Assembly: GCA_001275005.1 (NCBI GenBank)
Contig: JWZX01001795.1
Span: 1 to 16,634, forward strand
Length of the DNA: 16,634 bases
Source: Chrysochromulina tobinii
Taxonomy: Eukaryota; Haptophyta; Prymnesiales; Chrysochromulinaceae
Direction of reading: 5' to 3'
The notes beneath the pieces are model-generated. The model was not told the origin of the DNA. It did not search any database and saw only the letters and a list, made by a program, of their open reading frames with translations. Shown one piece after another: positions 7,533 to 14,849 of this stretch (positions are counted from its first letter, which is position 1; each line of letters begins with the position of its first letter). Position numbers and translations under genes: made by a program.

Positions 7533-8099
7533 TTACATGGCGGGCCCCCCGCATGGATAGCCACAGCACTCGGACCCAGCCGGCACCACCTGGCCCGAGC
7601 GCGTGTACTTGGCTCCCGCGTAGATGTACACCACACGCTGGTCGCACGGGCAACAGAATGGAGCGCAGGTAGCTGGCCAGCAAAAAAAGAGTAAGAGGAG
7701 GCAGCAGAGGAGGGTGGCAACGCCGATGTAACTCTCCTCCTCATAAACTCCTCCAGGTGGTGCGCCTGGGGGCGGCTCCACAGCGAACAACCTCGGTTGC
7801 TGATTGACCACGATAGGGGCGGGAGCCTGGATGAAGATCTGGGGTGGCGGCGCACCATAGGGCTGCTGCCCATACGGCTGCTGCCACTGGGGTGGTGGCG
7901 GCTGCCCCATCACCGGGCCCACTGGCTGGGCCATCGTGACCGACGGCTGGGCCATCGCAGGCATCATGAACATGAACGAGCTGCCCGGGGGGTGGCCCGG
8001 CGGCACAGAGAGAGTGATTGGGCCCGATGGGGTCATTATTTGGAACTCATCCCCCGGATTCAGGCCCCTCGGGACGGTCGCCTGGAACTGCTGATGCAT
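7533..8099 (-). CDS. Small Pro-rich, Cys-rich single-span membrane protein
   Basis: 188 aa from the ATG at 8099 (the frame extends to 8138 but without an ATG). Residues 1-45 carry two turns of a pattern seen in many protist proteins, a VPxGxxPGxxFxxxxPxG module (ATVPRGLNPGDEFQIMTPSG, then LSVPPGHPPGSSFMF). Residues 50-120 are a Pro/Gln/Tyr-rich linker with a QQPYGQQPYG repeat, resembling PPxY/PGQ-type adaptor tails. Residues 124-150 (YIGVATLLCCLLLLFFCWPATCAPFCCPC) form one hydrophobic segment packed with cysteines, probably palmitoylated, followed by DQRVVYIYAGAKYTRSGQVV and a Cys-containing tail. The layout recalls LITAF/BRI3-type monotopic endosomal proteins, but the paired CxxC zinc motifs of LITAF are not clear, so I do not assign the family. 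It is divergent from the 958-aa gene. Confidence 0.75.
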   Translation of the reverse strand: MHQQFQATVPRGLNPGDEFQIMTPSGPITLSVPPGHPPGSSFMFMMPAMAQPSVTMAQPVGPVMGQPPPPQWQQPYGQQPYGAPPPQIFIQAPAPIVVNQQPRLFAVEPPPGAPPGGVYEEESYIGVATLLCCLLLLFFCWPATCAPFCCPCDQRVVYIYAGAKYTRSGQVVPAGSECCGYPCGGPAM

Positions 8100-8254
8100 G
8101 GAAAGACCAAGGTATACTGAAGTTTCCAAAACCCTCAAAAAGAAGAGTGGACAAAGTGATCGGATGATTGCCGCGGCGCGACTTGCGCATGCGCAGCGCG
8201 GGAGGCCAGGGGAGTTTTTCTTGGTGATGAGCCTTGGTTACCCGAAAAGGCAAC
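8100..8254. promoter_or_regulatory. Divergent promoter with TGCGCATGCGCA palindrome
   Basis: Only 155 bp lie between the ATG at 8099 (-) and the ATG at 8255 (+). A perfect 12-bp palindrome TGCGCATGCGCA sits at 8184-8195, near the middle. It equals the NRF-1 recognition sequence known from animals; whether an equivalent factor exists here is unknown. CCGAAAAGG (8242-8250), just before the + strand ATG, is also found in the 12252-12419 promoter. The + ATG has A at -3 (CAACATGA). Confidence 0.55.
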
Positions 8255-11226
8255 ATGAGATATCGCATCGTCGATATGCAAGATAGAAGACAGCCACACC
8301 TCTCCATGCTTGGCGAGGAGTTCCTCATGAAGACCCTCTCTCGGGCGCTGGCCGTGCGGTTGCTGCAGGCTGGACTCAAGCTCGACCCAGCTAGCTTGCT
8401 GTCGGACGGGCCCTCTGCCTCCTCTGCCGATGGCATGCCAGCCGCTTCGGCCGACGGCACGCTGCTGCTGAAGCAATTGCTGCAGTGGATCATGCGATGG
8501 CCACTCTGGGGCGACGCGCTGGCCAAGGCGACGAAGAACAATTCACACGGCCTGCGCCAAGGCCTCGAGGCCCTGCAGCGTGTGCTCGCTCGCACCGAGC
8601 TCCACTCGAGCGGCATCAACAGGATGATTGAGCAGAGCATCGCAGACACGATCGAGCCTCTGTGCTTCACGCGGCGCATGCGCGAGCTTGCAAGCAGCAG
8701 CGCTGCCAACGAAGGCTCTGGAGCACCCGCTGCCGCCTCACCACTCGAGCCGGCGGCGCTGGGGGCAGGGCCATGGAGCTATCAAGAGCTCGTTGAGCGC
8801 CATCGCGAGGCGTGGCGGCGCTTCCGGGTCGCGATGTGGCGGCTGTGTGACGCGTGCATGCCCACGGACGGCTCCAATGGGCGCCCGTCGCCCGGTCCCG
8901 TGCTGCAGGCGCTACGCGAGGCGCCGACGGTGGCCAAGCTGCCGGCACGCCTCGGCGGCGAAGCACTCGGCTGCGTGCGTGAACTGCTGTGGTTTCATCT
9001 GAGGCGAGACCCGGATCTTCTGAGCGAGGTCTTCGCCAAGCAGGCGTGTGGGCCAGCCTGACGCCGTACTGGTCACTCATGGAGCTCTCACCATTTGGAT
9101 CGACTCGCGTGACTTGTGCGCAGATCATGCTGAGGCTCATCCCCCTGAGCGCCCTGCTCGTGTTGATCAACTCGGAGCGAGCAACGCGTTGGGTGACGCA
9201 GCAGACGATCACCCTGATGCTCGGCAAGCCACTCTCCGCACCCGGCTACTTCGACGCGGGCAATCTCGCGCAGCTGCTCGCCTCCATGTCCCCTGAATGC
9301 ATGCGCGCCAAGGAGGCACGCCGGCTTGCCCTCCGTGCGCTTCCTCCCGCGCACCGCGAGTGCGTACGGTGGCTCGACCGCCATAGGGAGGAACACGGGC
9401 TCCTCTCCGATCGGCGCTTTTTTGACACGAGCCCGCGCGGCCATGGCGGCAATGGCGGCAATGGCGACACCGGCGGCCACGGCGGCCACGGCGGCAACGG
9501 CGGCGGACCGAGCGGCAGATTCAGCAAGGAAGCACTCTTTGCGATGCTGCGCCATGCGGCCGTGCCTCTGAGGCTCATCGACGCCCTTGAGGCTGAGATC
9601 GCAATCTCCGCGGCCGCCTCGGCTCCGCGTGGCGGCGACTGGGGATCGCGTGGCCAGGGCGCCCAACACGGCGCGAGCGGCACGCGCGCGGACTGGCCTC
9701 GCGTGCTCGAGCACACTTGGCGAGCACTCGCCGCCGCACAGCTCGCTGCGGACTGCCGTCAGGTGATTGCCGAGTTAGGCACCAAGGACTTTGAGCTTGT
9801 GGTGCGTTCGTTCGCGCCACTGATTTGGGAGCCTTGGCTGCGGCTCGCGCGGCGCGGCGCTCTCGACAAGTTTGCCCGTCGGCTGTTGCGCCAAGTCAAA
9901 AAGCTGTACTCGAGGTTGAGTAGCAACAGCAAGCAGCAACAGCAATCGGTTCCTCCGCACGAGCTGGACGCGAGCATCGCTGAATTTGCGCATGCCATCG
10001 TGGACGAGCACGCGTACGAGCTACTGCGTTCGGTGCTTGCTACGACGCACGAGGCGGCGCTCGACGATCCCCTGTGCGCGTGGTTGTGCTTGTGCCTCGA
10101 GACACACCGCACGTGCTCCGCGCCCGACTTAGCCATCGACGTTGCGGAATTGCTTGCGGCGGGAGAGCAGTCGACTCCCGACCTGCGCGCGCGCCTCGAG
10201 CGGTGCGCGGCGGCGGCAGTCGCTCCAATGGGTGGCGCCCGAAACGGCGCGCGCGATGGTGCCCGCGACGGCGCCGAGTGTGGCGCGGCGGCGACAGTCG
10301 CTCCGAAGGGTGGCGCTCGAAACGGCGCGCGTGATGGTGCCCGCGACGGCGCCGAGTGTGGCGCGGCGGCGACAGTCGCTCCGAAGGGTGGCCGAGGCGG
10401 CGGCGCGGAATCCTTAGGCACAGGGGCCACCACGGAAGACGAGGACGCTACAGATGAAATCGCAGCCGCATCCACGGCCGAGCGCCGACAAACTCGAGCC
10501 GATGAGCTGAACATCCTCTTCGGGTGGTTTGGTGAGCATGGAATGCCGATGGCAAGCTCCGACGAGGTCGATGCTTCCCCACAACCTCCGCCGCCACCTC
10601 TTCCGCAGCTCCCTGGTATCTATATGCCTCGATACGTCTACGCAGCACTCCGGGCTGCGAAAGCACCCACGGCGGCGCCCGCGACGGCGTCGAGCGCAGC
10701 GCCCACGATAGCGCCGAGTTTAGCGCCCATGACGGCGCCTACGGCCGAGGCATCTACCACCGAGTCTTCTCACGAGCTCTCCTCCGAAGCCGCGCCAACG
10801 ACGGCGCCTCCGGCCGAGGCTTCTGACGAGGTCCCCCCCGAAGCCGGGCCCGAGGAGATCCCCACAGAGGCCATCGAAGCGATGCTCCCGCTCTTTGAGG
10901 CGTCGGTGATGAGGCTGCTGCGCTGCCTCGCCTTCCATGGCGATGACGGGTGGAAGGTAGCGCCTGGGGCTCGAGGTGCGACCAGCTCGGAGACCGAGGG
11001 CGCAGTGGCGGCGGCGGCCGCCGCCAATGCTGCCGAGGAGGAGGCGGAGATGCGTGAGGCGGCGGCGGCGGCTGCAGAGGAGGAGGCGTGGGTGACACGC
11101 GTTGAGCTGGCGATCACAGAGCTCGAAGGCCAAGCAATGGCCGTGTGGGAGCATCCCGAGGAGCGAGGAGATGGAGATGCACGGGAAGTCAATACGAATC
11201 CCAGGTCCGCAAGACCTGCGGGCTAG
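8255..11226 (+). CDS. Large unrecognised protein, two exons (about 958 aa)
   Basis: Read as 8255-9028 joined to 9124-11226. The first exon (258 codons) is mostly helical: LMKTLSRALAVRLLQAGLKL, LLLKQLLQWIMRWPLW, RFRVAMWRLCDACM, ELLWFHLRRDPDLLSE. The second starts IMLRLIPLSALLVLINSERA and continues helical to about codon 340, then a Gly/His/Asn-rich hinge (9439-9507), more helices (FAPLIWEPWLRLARRGALDKF), a 26-residue tandem repeat (10207-10392), an Ala/Pro/Thr-rich segment (about 10660-10830) and an Ala/Glu coiled coil (about 11010-11090). The PLSALLxLINSxRAT stretch weakly recalls fungal PX-associated domains (DUF3818 type); this is a guess from memory. No signal peptide, catalytic motif or clear membrane span. 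Two frames overlap around 9000-9060 and must be joined by the intron or by correcting an indel. Neighbour: shares a promoter with the small membrane protein. Confidence 0.75.
9029..9123 (+). other. Putative 95-nt GT-AG intron
   Basis: The upstream frame stops at 9059-9061 and the downstream frame (shifted) is open to 11226. Splicing GAG|GTCTTC (9029) to GTGCGCAG|ATC (9123) removes 95 nt, keeps phase 0 and joins LLSE to IMLRLIPL without loss of the helical blocks on either side. The donor is not a strong consensus. Alternatives are a shorter acceptor at 9084 (also in frame), a donor at 8975, or a one-base assembly error. Confidence 0.5.
9439..9507 (+). repeat. Gly-rich coding microsatellite (GGC-xAC units)
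   Basis: Tandem GGCGGC(A/C)A(T/C) units encode a run of GHGGNGG-type residues inside the large unrecognised protein. It forms a flexible hinge between two helical regions and is a likely site of length variation. Confidence 0.8.
10207..10392 (+). repeat. 78-bp tandem repeat, about 2.4 copies, in frame
   Basis: The unit encodes 26 residues built around VAPKGGARNGARDGARDGAE followed by CGAAAT. Copies start at about 10207, 10285 and (partial) 10363. The spacing is checked by GCCGAGTGTGG at 10273 and 10351. Copies two and three are nearly identical, so amplification is recent. Each unit contains GARNGARDGARD, itself a smaller triplicate, and one Cys. Confidence 0.85.
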
Positions 11227-11492
11227 GCGTGTGGTTCACCGCGACCCGGTTCCAGGGGAGGCGGGGGGAGGCGGGAGCGCCGGGACATTATCGGCGACGG
11301 AGAGGAGACACGAGACAGTCGGAGTCCGCCATACGGCCAATCCGCATTAGTAGCGGGCCCGGGATTACACGAATATTATACGTCCCGCCTCCCGCGGCGA
11401 GCCGGACGTACCGTGAGAAAGAGTACCCATCATGGGTGTATGCCTTATGAACACCAACACGCAGCACACCCGATGCCATACGCTCAAGTCTC
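11227..11492. other. Spacer between convergent 3' ends
   Basis: 266 bp between the stop of the large + strand gene and the stop of the SF-assemblin gene. I see no gene. It is GC-rich with G-runs at 11261-11275 and a short AT patch (AATATTATA, 11371-11379). Confidence 0.4.
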
Positions 11493-12251
11493 TCACAGGT
11501 GCCCTCCACGTCCAGACAGCTGCTGCCCGTGCCGCCGGCCCAGCGCCTCCTCGAGCAGCCTCATGACGGTCGCCTCGGTGCCCTGCCGCCCCTGCTTCTC
11601 GATCGTAAGCTCGCTCCGGACGGAGCTCGAGAGCTGCTCGAGCAGGTGCACCATCTCCGCCGCCGCCTTGGCGCGCAGCTCACGCTCGCGGGCGAGCTCA
11701 TCGTGCAGCCGCCGCATCTCCGATGCATGCCGAGCGGTCAGGTCGTCGAAGCGACGCTGCCGTTCGTATCGCTCCTCCTCAATGCCCTCGACGATCTTGG
11801 CGAAGGTCTCGCCCAGCTCGCTCGCGAAGCGCTCCTCGGCCTCCTCGCGCTCACGCTTCTCCCGCGCGAGCTGCCGCTGCACGGCCGAGAATCGCTCATC
11901 AATGTGCCTTAGCAGCCGCGCCTCCACTTCCTTGCGCATGCTGCGCTCGTGCGAGAGGTCGAGCGCCGCCTCCTCCTCGACGAACTGGAAGTCGCGAGGC
12001 GCGCGCCGAACCTCCTCCTCGAGCTCGGCGCGCTCATCCTCAAGCCGCGTGCGGTCTCGCAGTCGAGCCTGCTCTGCCGTGTGCATCTGCACCAACCGCT
12101 CCTCAATGGTGGCGCGGCGCGAGAAGCGCGAATCGTCCGCAACAGTTTGCGGCTCTTGGGCCGAAACATCCGGTGCAGGTGGCGGAACCGTGTACAGCTG
12201 GTGCAGCCTACTTGCGAGCTGCTGAATTCGGTCTGGTGCCGACGCTCGCAT
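11493..12251 (-). CDS. SF-assemblin-like striated fibre protein
   Basis: 252 aa. SF-assemblin builds the striated microtubule-associated fibres of flagellar basal-body roots and has apicomplexan and giardin relatives. Residues 1-45 are a non-helical Pro-containing head; residues about 46-240 are an almost unbroken coiled coil rich in Glu, Arg and Leu. The family marks are the RRATIEERLVQMH start of the rod, LLRHIDERFSAVQRQLAREKREREEAEERF, and the C-terminal SVRSELTIEKQGRQGTEATVMRLLEEAL, which parallels the (E..R...E)TxxRLLED end of assemblins. Total size fits the usual 250-300 aa. The ATG at 12251 is the only sensible start. The stop overlaps a GTGAGA donor-like sequence (minus strand), so a short extra 3' exon cannot be excluded. 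It shares a 168-bp promoter with the methyltransferase at 12420. Confidence 0.82.
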   Translation of the reverse strand: MRASAPDRIQQLASRLHQLYTVPPPAPDVSAQEPQTVADDSRFSRRATIEERLVQMHTAEQARLRDRTRLEDERAELEEEVRRAPRDFQFVEEEAALDLSHERSMRKEVEARLLRHIDERFSAVQRQLAREKREREEAEERFASELGETFAKIVEGIEEERYERQRRFDDLTARHASEMRRLHDELARERELRAKAAAEMVHLLEQLSSSVRSELTIEKQGRQGTEATVMRLLEEALGRRHGQQLSGRGGHL

Positions 12252-12419
12252 GGTCCTCTCGTGGTCCTGAGAAGTTTCAATATTGTGAAGACCCTTTTCG
12301 CGAAAAGGTCAGCAAGAAACGATCCACTTACATTTTCCGAAAAGGTCAGATACACGATCGTGACTTCACACCGGAGTTTTTTCCGGAAATTTTACCGCCC
12401 GAGGTCCGCGATTGACACC
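12252..12419. promoter_or_regulatory. Divergent promoter with E2F-like palindrome
   Basis: 168 bp between the SF-assemblin ATG (-) and the methyltransferase ATG (+). It is markedly more AT-rich than the flanking genes. It holds the perfect 16-bp palindrome CCTTTTCGCGAAAAGG (12293-12308), whose TTTTCGCGAAAA core equals a symmetrical E2F site. A 12-bp direct repeat CGAAAAGGTCAG occurs at 12301-12312 and 12338-12349, and a third, looser element TTTTTTCCGGAAATTTTACCG lies near 12374-12394. Cell-cycle control of both genes is a reasonable inference. Confidence 0.6.
12301..12349. repeat. Direct repeat CGAAAAGGTCAG, two copies
   Basis: Identical 12-mers at 12301-12312 and 12338-12349, 37 bp apart. 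Each is preceded by a TTTTC run (TTTTCG before the first, TTTTC before the second), so the conserved element is closer to TTTTC(G)CGAAAAGGTCAG. The first copy is half of the E2F-like palindrome. Confidence 0.85.
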
Positions 12420-13460
12420 ATGTTGGAGGCTGTCACCGCCACGAGTGCATCAAGCGAGAGCGACGATTACGATCGACACATCCTGGTCACACGAGCTGGC
12501 CTGGTCCTCCAGGCGGACATGCGAGGCAACACGAGTTGGCACTTCACATGGCCTCCAGTTGCTTCTGCAGCCCCTGCCGACGCCTCCCTGCCTCCCAAGA
12601 AAAGCAAATGCAAAGCCGCGAAGGAAACTGCCCAGGGTACCAGAGCAACAAAAAGCTGGCTCTCTGGCACCGCGCCGAGCGTTGACGTGTCCTCACCCAT
12701 CTGGGATCTGATGGTCAATCACGTCGCGACGCTAACGAGCTCACCCGGCGTCATCCTTGACCTGGCTTCGGGCCCGGGCGAGCCCGCGTGCAGCCTGGCA
12801 GCGCGATTTCCGTCCGCGCGTGTCACAGCGAGCGACTCGTCGCCCGCGATGCGCGATGCTGCTCAAGAGAGAATCAAGAGTCGCGGCCTGCGCAGTCGAG
12901 TCCAGGTTGCAGCTCTTGACATGACAGATCTCTCGTCGGTGGCGTCGTCTTCCGTGGACGTCGTCACCGTGTGCCTCGGGCTCTACCTTGTCAACGACTC
13001 GCTGCCTGCCGTGCTCAGCGGAATAGCGCGTGTGCTCAAGCCAGGAGGCCATTGCGTCGCAACGATCTGGGATGACGCGCCACTCATCGAGGCGTGTCTC
13101 AAGACAATGGAGGATCTGACCGGCAGGCCGTGGCCACCGCCCACCGAGCAACTCACGTATGGCGGTGGGAAGATGGATCCACTGTGGCATGGCGCCGGGT
13201 TGAGCGCTTCCGTGGGCCACAATACGGTCATTGGTTTGCCACTCAATCTTGGCGCCATACGCGGCTCGAAGGCGGAGACGTGGTGGCACAAGGGACCGGT
13301 GGCGGTGCTGCCGCGGCTGGCGGCCTGTCCGAACGCGGCCGAGGTCGAAGAGATGAAGAACGCGTTTCGTGAGCGCTTTCGCCATGAGGGCCTGGTGACA
13401 AGTGACGGCAATCTTGTCCTCAACCAGAAATGCCGGCTCATGTCGACATTTCGCTCGTGA
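12420..13460 (+). CDS. Class I SAM-dependent methyltransferase (UbiE/Methyltransf_11 type)
   Basis: 346 aa from the ATG at 12420 in the context CACCATGT; the frame is open further upstream through the promoter and antisense to the neighbour, but that part is not coding. The Rossmann core runs from about 95 to 225. Motif I is ILDLASGPGEPA (112-123), the acidic ribose-binding residue is in VTASDSSPAM (D139), then LDMTDLSS (166-173), VDVVTVCLGLYLVND (179-193) and VLKPGGHCVATIW (205-217). These are typical of small-molecule methyltransferases of the UbiE/COQ5-like superfamily. Residues 1-90 are an extra N-terminal region with a basic PKKSKCKAAK patch (59-68) that might act as a nuclear signal or linker. 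The C-terminal 120 residues, with WWHKGP, probably form the substrate cap. The substrate cannot be inferred. Confidence 0.85.
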   Translation: MLEAVTATSASSESDDYDRHILVTRAGLVLQADMRGNTSWHFTWPPVASAAPADASLPPKKSKCKAAKETAQGTRATKSWLSGTAPSVDVSSPIWDLMVNHVATLTSSPGVILDLASGPGEPACSLAARFPSARVTASDSSPAMRDAAQERIKSRGLRSRVQVAALDMTDLSSVASSSVDVVTVCLGLYLVNDSLPAVLSGIARVLKPGGHCVATIWDDAPLIEACLKTMEDLTGRPWPPPTEQLTYGGGKMDPLWHGAGLSASVGHNTVIGLPLNLGAIRGSKAETWWHKGPVAVLPRLAACPNAAEVEEMKNAFRERFRHEGLVTSDGNLVLNQKCRLMSTFRS

Positions 13461-13720
13461 TTCTGACGATCCGATCCGGAACACGGAATCAAAGGAAACG
13501 TCGTGCGTGCACGGGCAGGACTTGCCCGAGCGGAGAGCGAGAGGGCGTGCTTTTCGGTGTCGTACGTACGCGCTGGAACTGCCCTCTCTGATGTAAGAAG
13601 AAAGTAGTAAGTAAGGGGTCTATCAAGTATCATCAGGACCGGAACTCGCACTGTTCTCGAGAGACTCAGACCGGACTCTGACGGAGATACTCGCGGGAGG
13701 GACAACAATCAACATACATG
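13461..13720. other. Spacer between convergent 3' ends
   Basis: 260 bp between the stops of the + strand methyltransferase and the - strand dioxygenase. No gene is seen. A hairpin can form from CGGGCA (13512-13517) and TGCCCG (13523-13528) with a 5-nt loop, about 50 bp past the methyltransferase stop. A TGTAA pentamer, the poly(A) signal of green algae, is at 13592-13596, but other genes here lack it. Confidence 0.35.
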
Positions 13721-14596
13721 TCACCGAGACGAGACGTGAGACGACTCTCTGCTCTCATCATACACAAGAGGGAAGAGCGGATGTTCCATAACTGCCCCTT
13801 CGGCAAGAGACTCCGCCAGGCCATCAAACTGAGGCGAGGTACGCCACGGCCGCGGCGCATGGCGCACGTCGTCACCAATCATCCGGATCGAAAACGCTCG
13901 CCGCAACGCCGTCGTTCCTGCGCTGCCGTGCAGCGTGAGCATGTGGAAAGCGATGGCGTCGCCTGGTTGAAGCGCCCAGCCAAGCACCTTGGGGTTTTCG
14001 CGCTTGACGTCGGGCACTTCGGCCAGGGAGCCGGCCGGAAACCATTTTGACTCCTCAGTCAAGAAAGACTTAGGCATGTACCACACGCCATCTGCGTGAG
14101 AGCCCGCAACGAACTCAAGAGTCGACTCGCGCGGCACCGGGTCGACTGGCATCCAAAAGGAGACATTCTGGCGCCCACTAATGTTGTAATACGGCTGGTC
14201 CTGGTGCCACGGCGTCGATTGCGCCGTCCGCGCCTCCTTGACCAGCATGTGATCGTGATGCAAACGGCAAGTCTTGCTCTGCATGAGGCGCGCGGCCACT
14301 CCGGGCAACGCAGAGCTGAAAGCCAGGCGCTGGTACCCAGCTATGCGTTGCCAGTTGCAGAAGTCCTCGAAGAATCGCCCTGGGTCAGACGTTCGGCTCG
14401 CCACACCGGCGAGTGGTCCCGGGTTCGCAAGGTTCCAGTCTATTGCTTCCCGCAGGACCGTCAGCTCATCTGCATTGAGCACGTCACGCAGCACGACAGC
14501 ACCATCGCGCTGGTATCTCTGCACTGTGTCTTCGGACACATGGTATGTTTTTGTACGATGAGTCGCCATTGAACGAGCTCGGACGCAACGCAGCAT
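13721..14596 (-). CDS. PhyH-family Fe(II)/2-oxoglutarate dioxygenase
   Basis: 291 aa (or 282 from the second ATG at 14569, which removes a non-conserved MLRCVRARS leader). The phytanoyl-CoA dioxygenase fold hydroxylates small molecules using Fe(II), O2 and 2-oxoglutarate. The iron-binding HxD is TPWHQDQPYY (H131, D133), the distal His is in TLHGSAG (H223), and the 2-oxoglutarate-binding Arg is in LRRAFSIRMIGDD (about R232-233). Other blocks seen are VSFWMPVDPVPRESTLEFVAGSH and LGWALQPGDAIAFH. The run WHQDQPYYNI... GDD... TSPQF... HPLFPLVY closely resembles bacterial members rather than animal PHYH, so bacterial ancestry is possible. No peroxisomal PTS1 (the end is VSSR) and no signal peptide. 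The gene upstream on the same strand is another methyltransferase. Substrate unknown. Confidence 0.9.
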   Translation of the reverse strand: MLRCVRARSMATHRTKTYHVSEDTVQRYQRDGAVVLRDVLNADELTVLREAIDWNLANPGPLAGVASRTSDPGRFFEDFCNWQRIAGYQRLAFSSALPGVAARLMQSKTCRLHHDHMLVKEARTAQSTPWHQDQPYYNISGRQNVSFWMPVDPVPRESTLEFVAGSHADGVWYMPKSFLTEESKWFPAGSLAEVPDVKRENPKVLGWALQPGDAIAFHMLTLHGSAGTTALRRAFSIRMIGDDVRHAPRPWRTSPQFDGLAESLAEGAVMEHPLFPLVYDESRESSHVSSR

Positions 14597-14849
14597 GGGC
14601 CCTCGCGAAGAATGCAGTCACTGTGTGCGGGGGGATGAGAGGTCAGAGATCCACGCGCGGACTGTGAACAGGGTCAGCAGTCCGCGCGCGCGCTCACCAC
14701 ACGCCGTCTACTTGTTCCGATTCTCCGCTCGAGTATGCACTTGTACTGTACATGTACAACTTGTACTGTGTCTCTAGACAAGGGTCTCTAGAACGTGTGG
14801 ATTCCTTCATACTAGTACTGTTCCTTCATTCACACGCGTCACAATGACG
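14597..14849. promoter_or_regulatory. Spacer: dioxygenase promoter, with paired short repeats
   Basis: 253 bp upstream of the dioxygenase ATG and downstream of the second methyltransferase; no gene seen. The distal half (14741-14829) is a cluster of duplicated 9-mers and a 12-bp palindrome (see the separate repeat entry). The proximal half is CG-rich (GCGCGCGC near 14686). No TATA box is visible. Confidence 0.45.
14741..14829. repeat. Cluster of three 9-bp direct repeats plus palindrome
   Basis: TTGTACTGT occurs at 14741-14749 and 14761-14769; GTCTCTAGA at 14770-14778 and 14784-14792; TTCCTTCAT at 14802-14810 and 14821-14829. Between the first pair lies TGTACATGTACA (14747-14758), a perfect 12-bp palindrome. 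Every element is doubled within 90 bp at spacings of 20, 14 and 19 bp. It lies 145-235 bp before the dioxygenase ATG. Confidence 0.8.

Noticed and set aside
8100-8138. 13-codon extension of the small membrane protein
   Set aside because: It starts at a non-ATG codon (TTG) and lies in the divergent promoter; the ATG at 8099 begins right at the conserved module.
11949-12419. 157-codon N-terminal extension of the methyltransferase at 12420
   Set aside because: It is antisense to SF-assemblin and crosses the AT-rich promoter; no ATG precedes 12420 usefully, and 12420 has a CACC context.
13592-13596. TGTAA as a poly(A) signal
   Set aside because: Found after some genes but not after most, so it cannot be used to mark 3' ends here.
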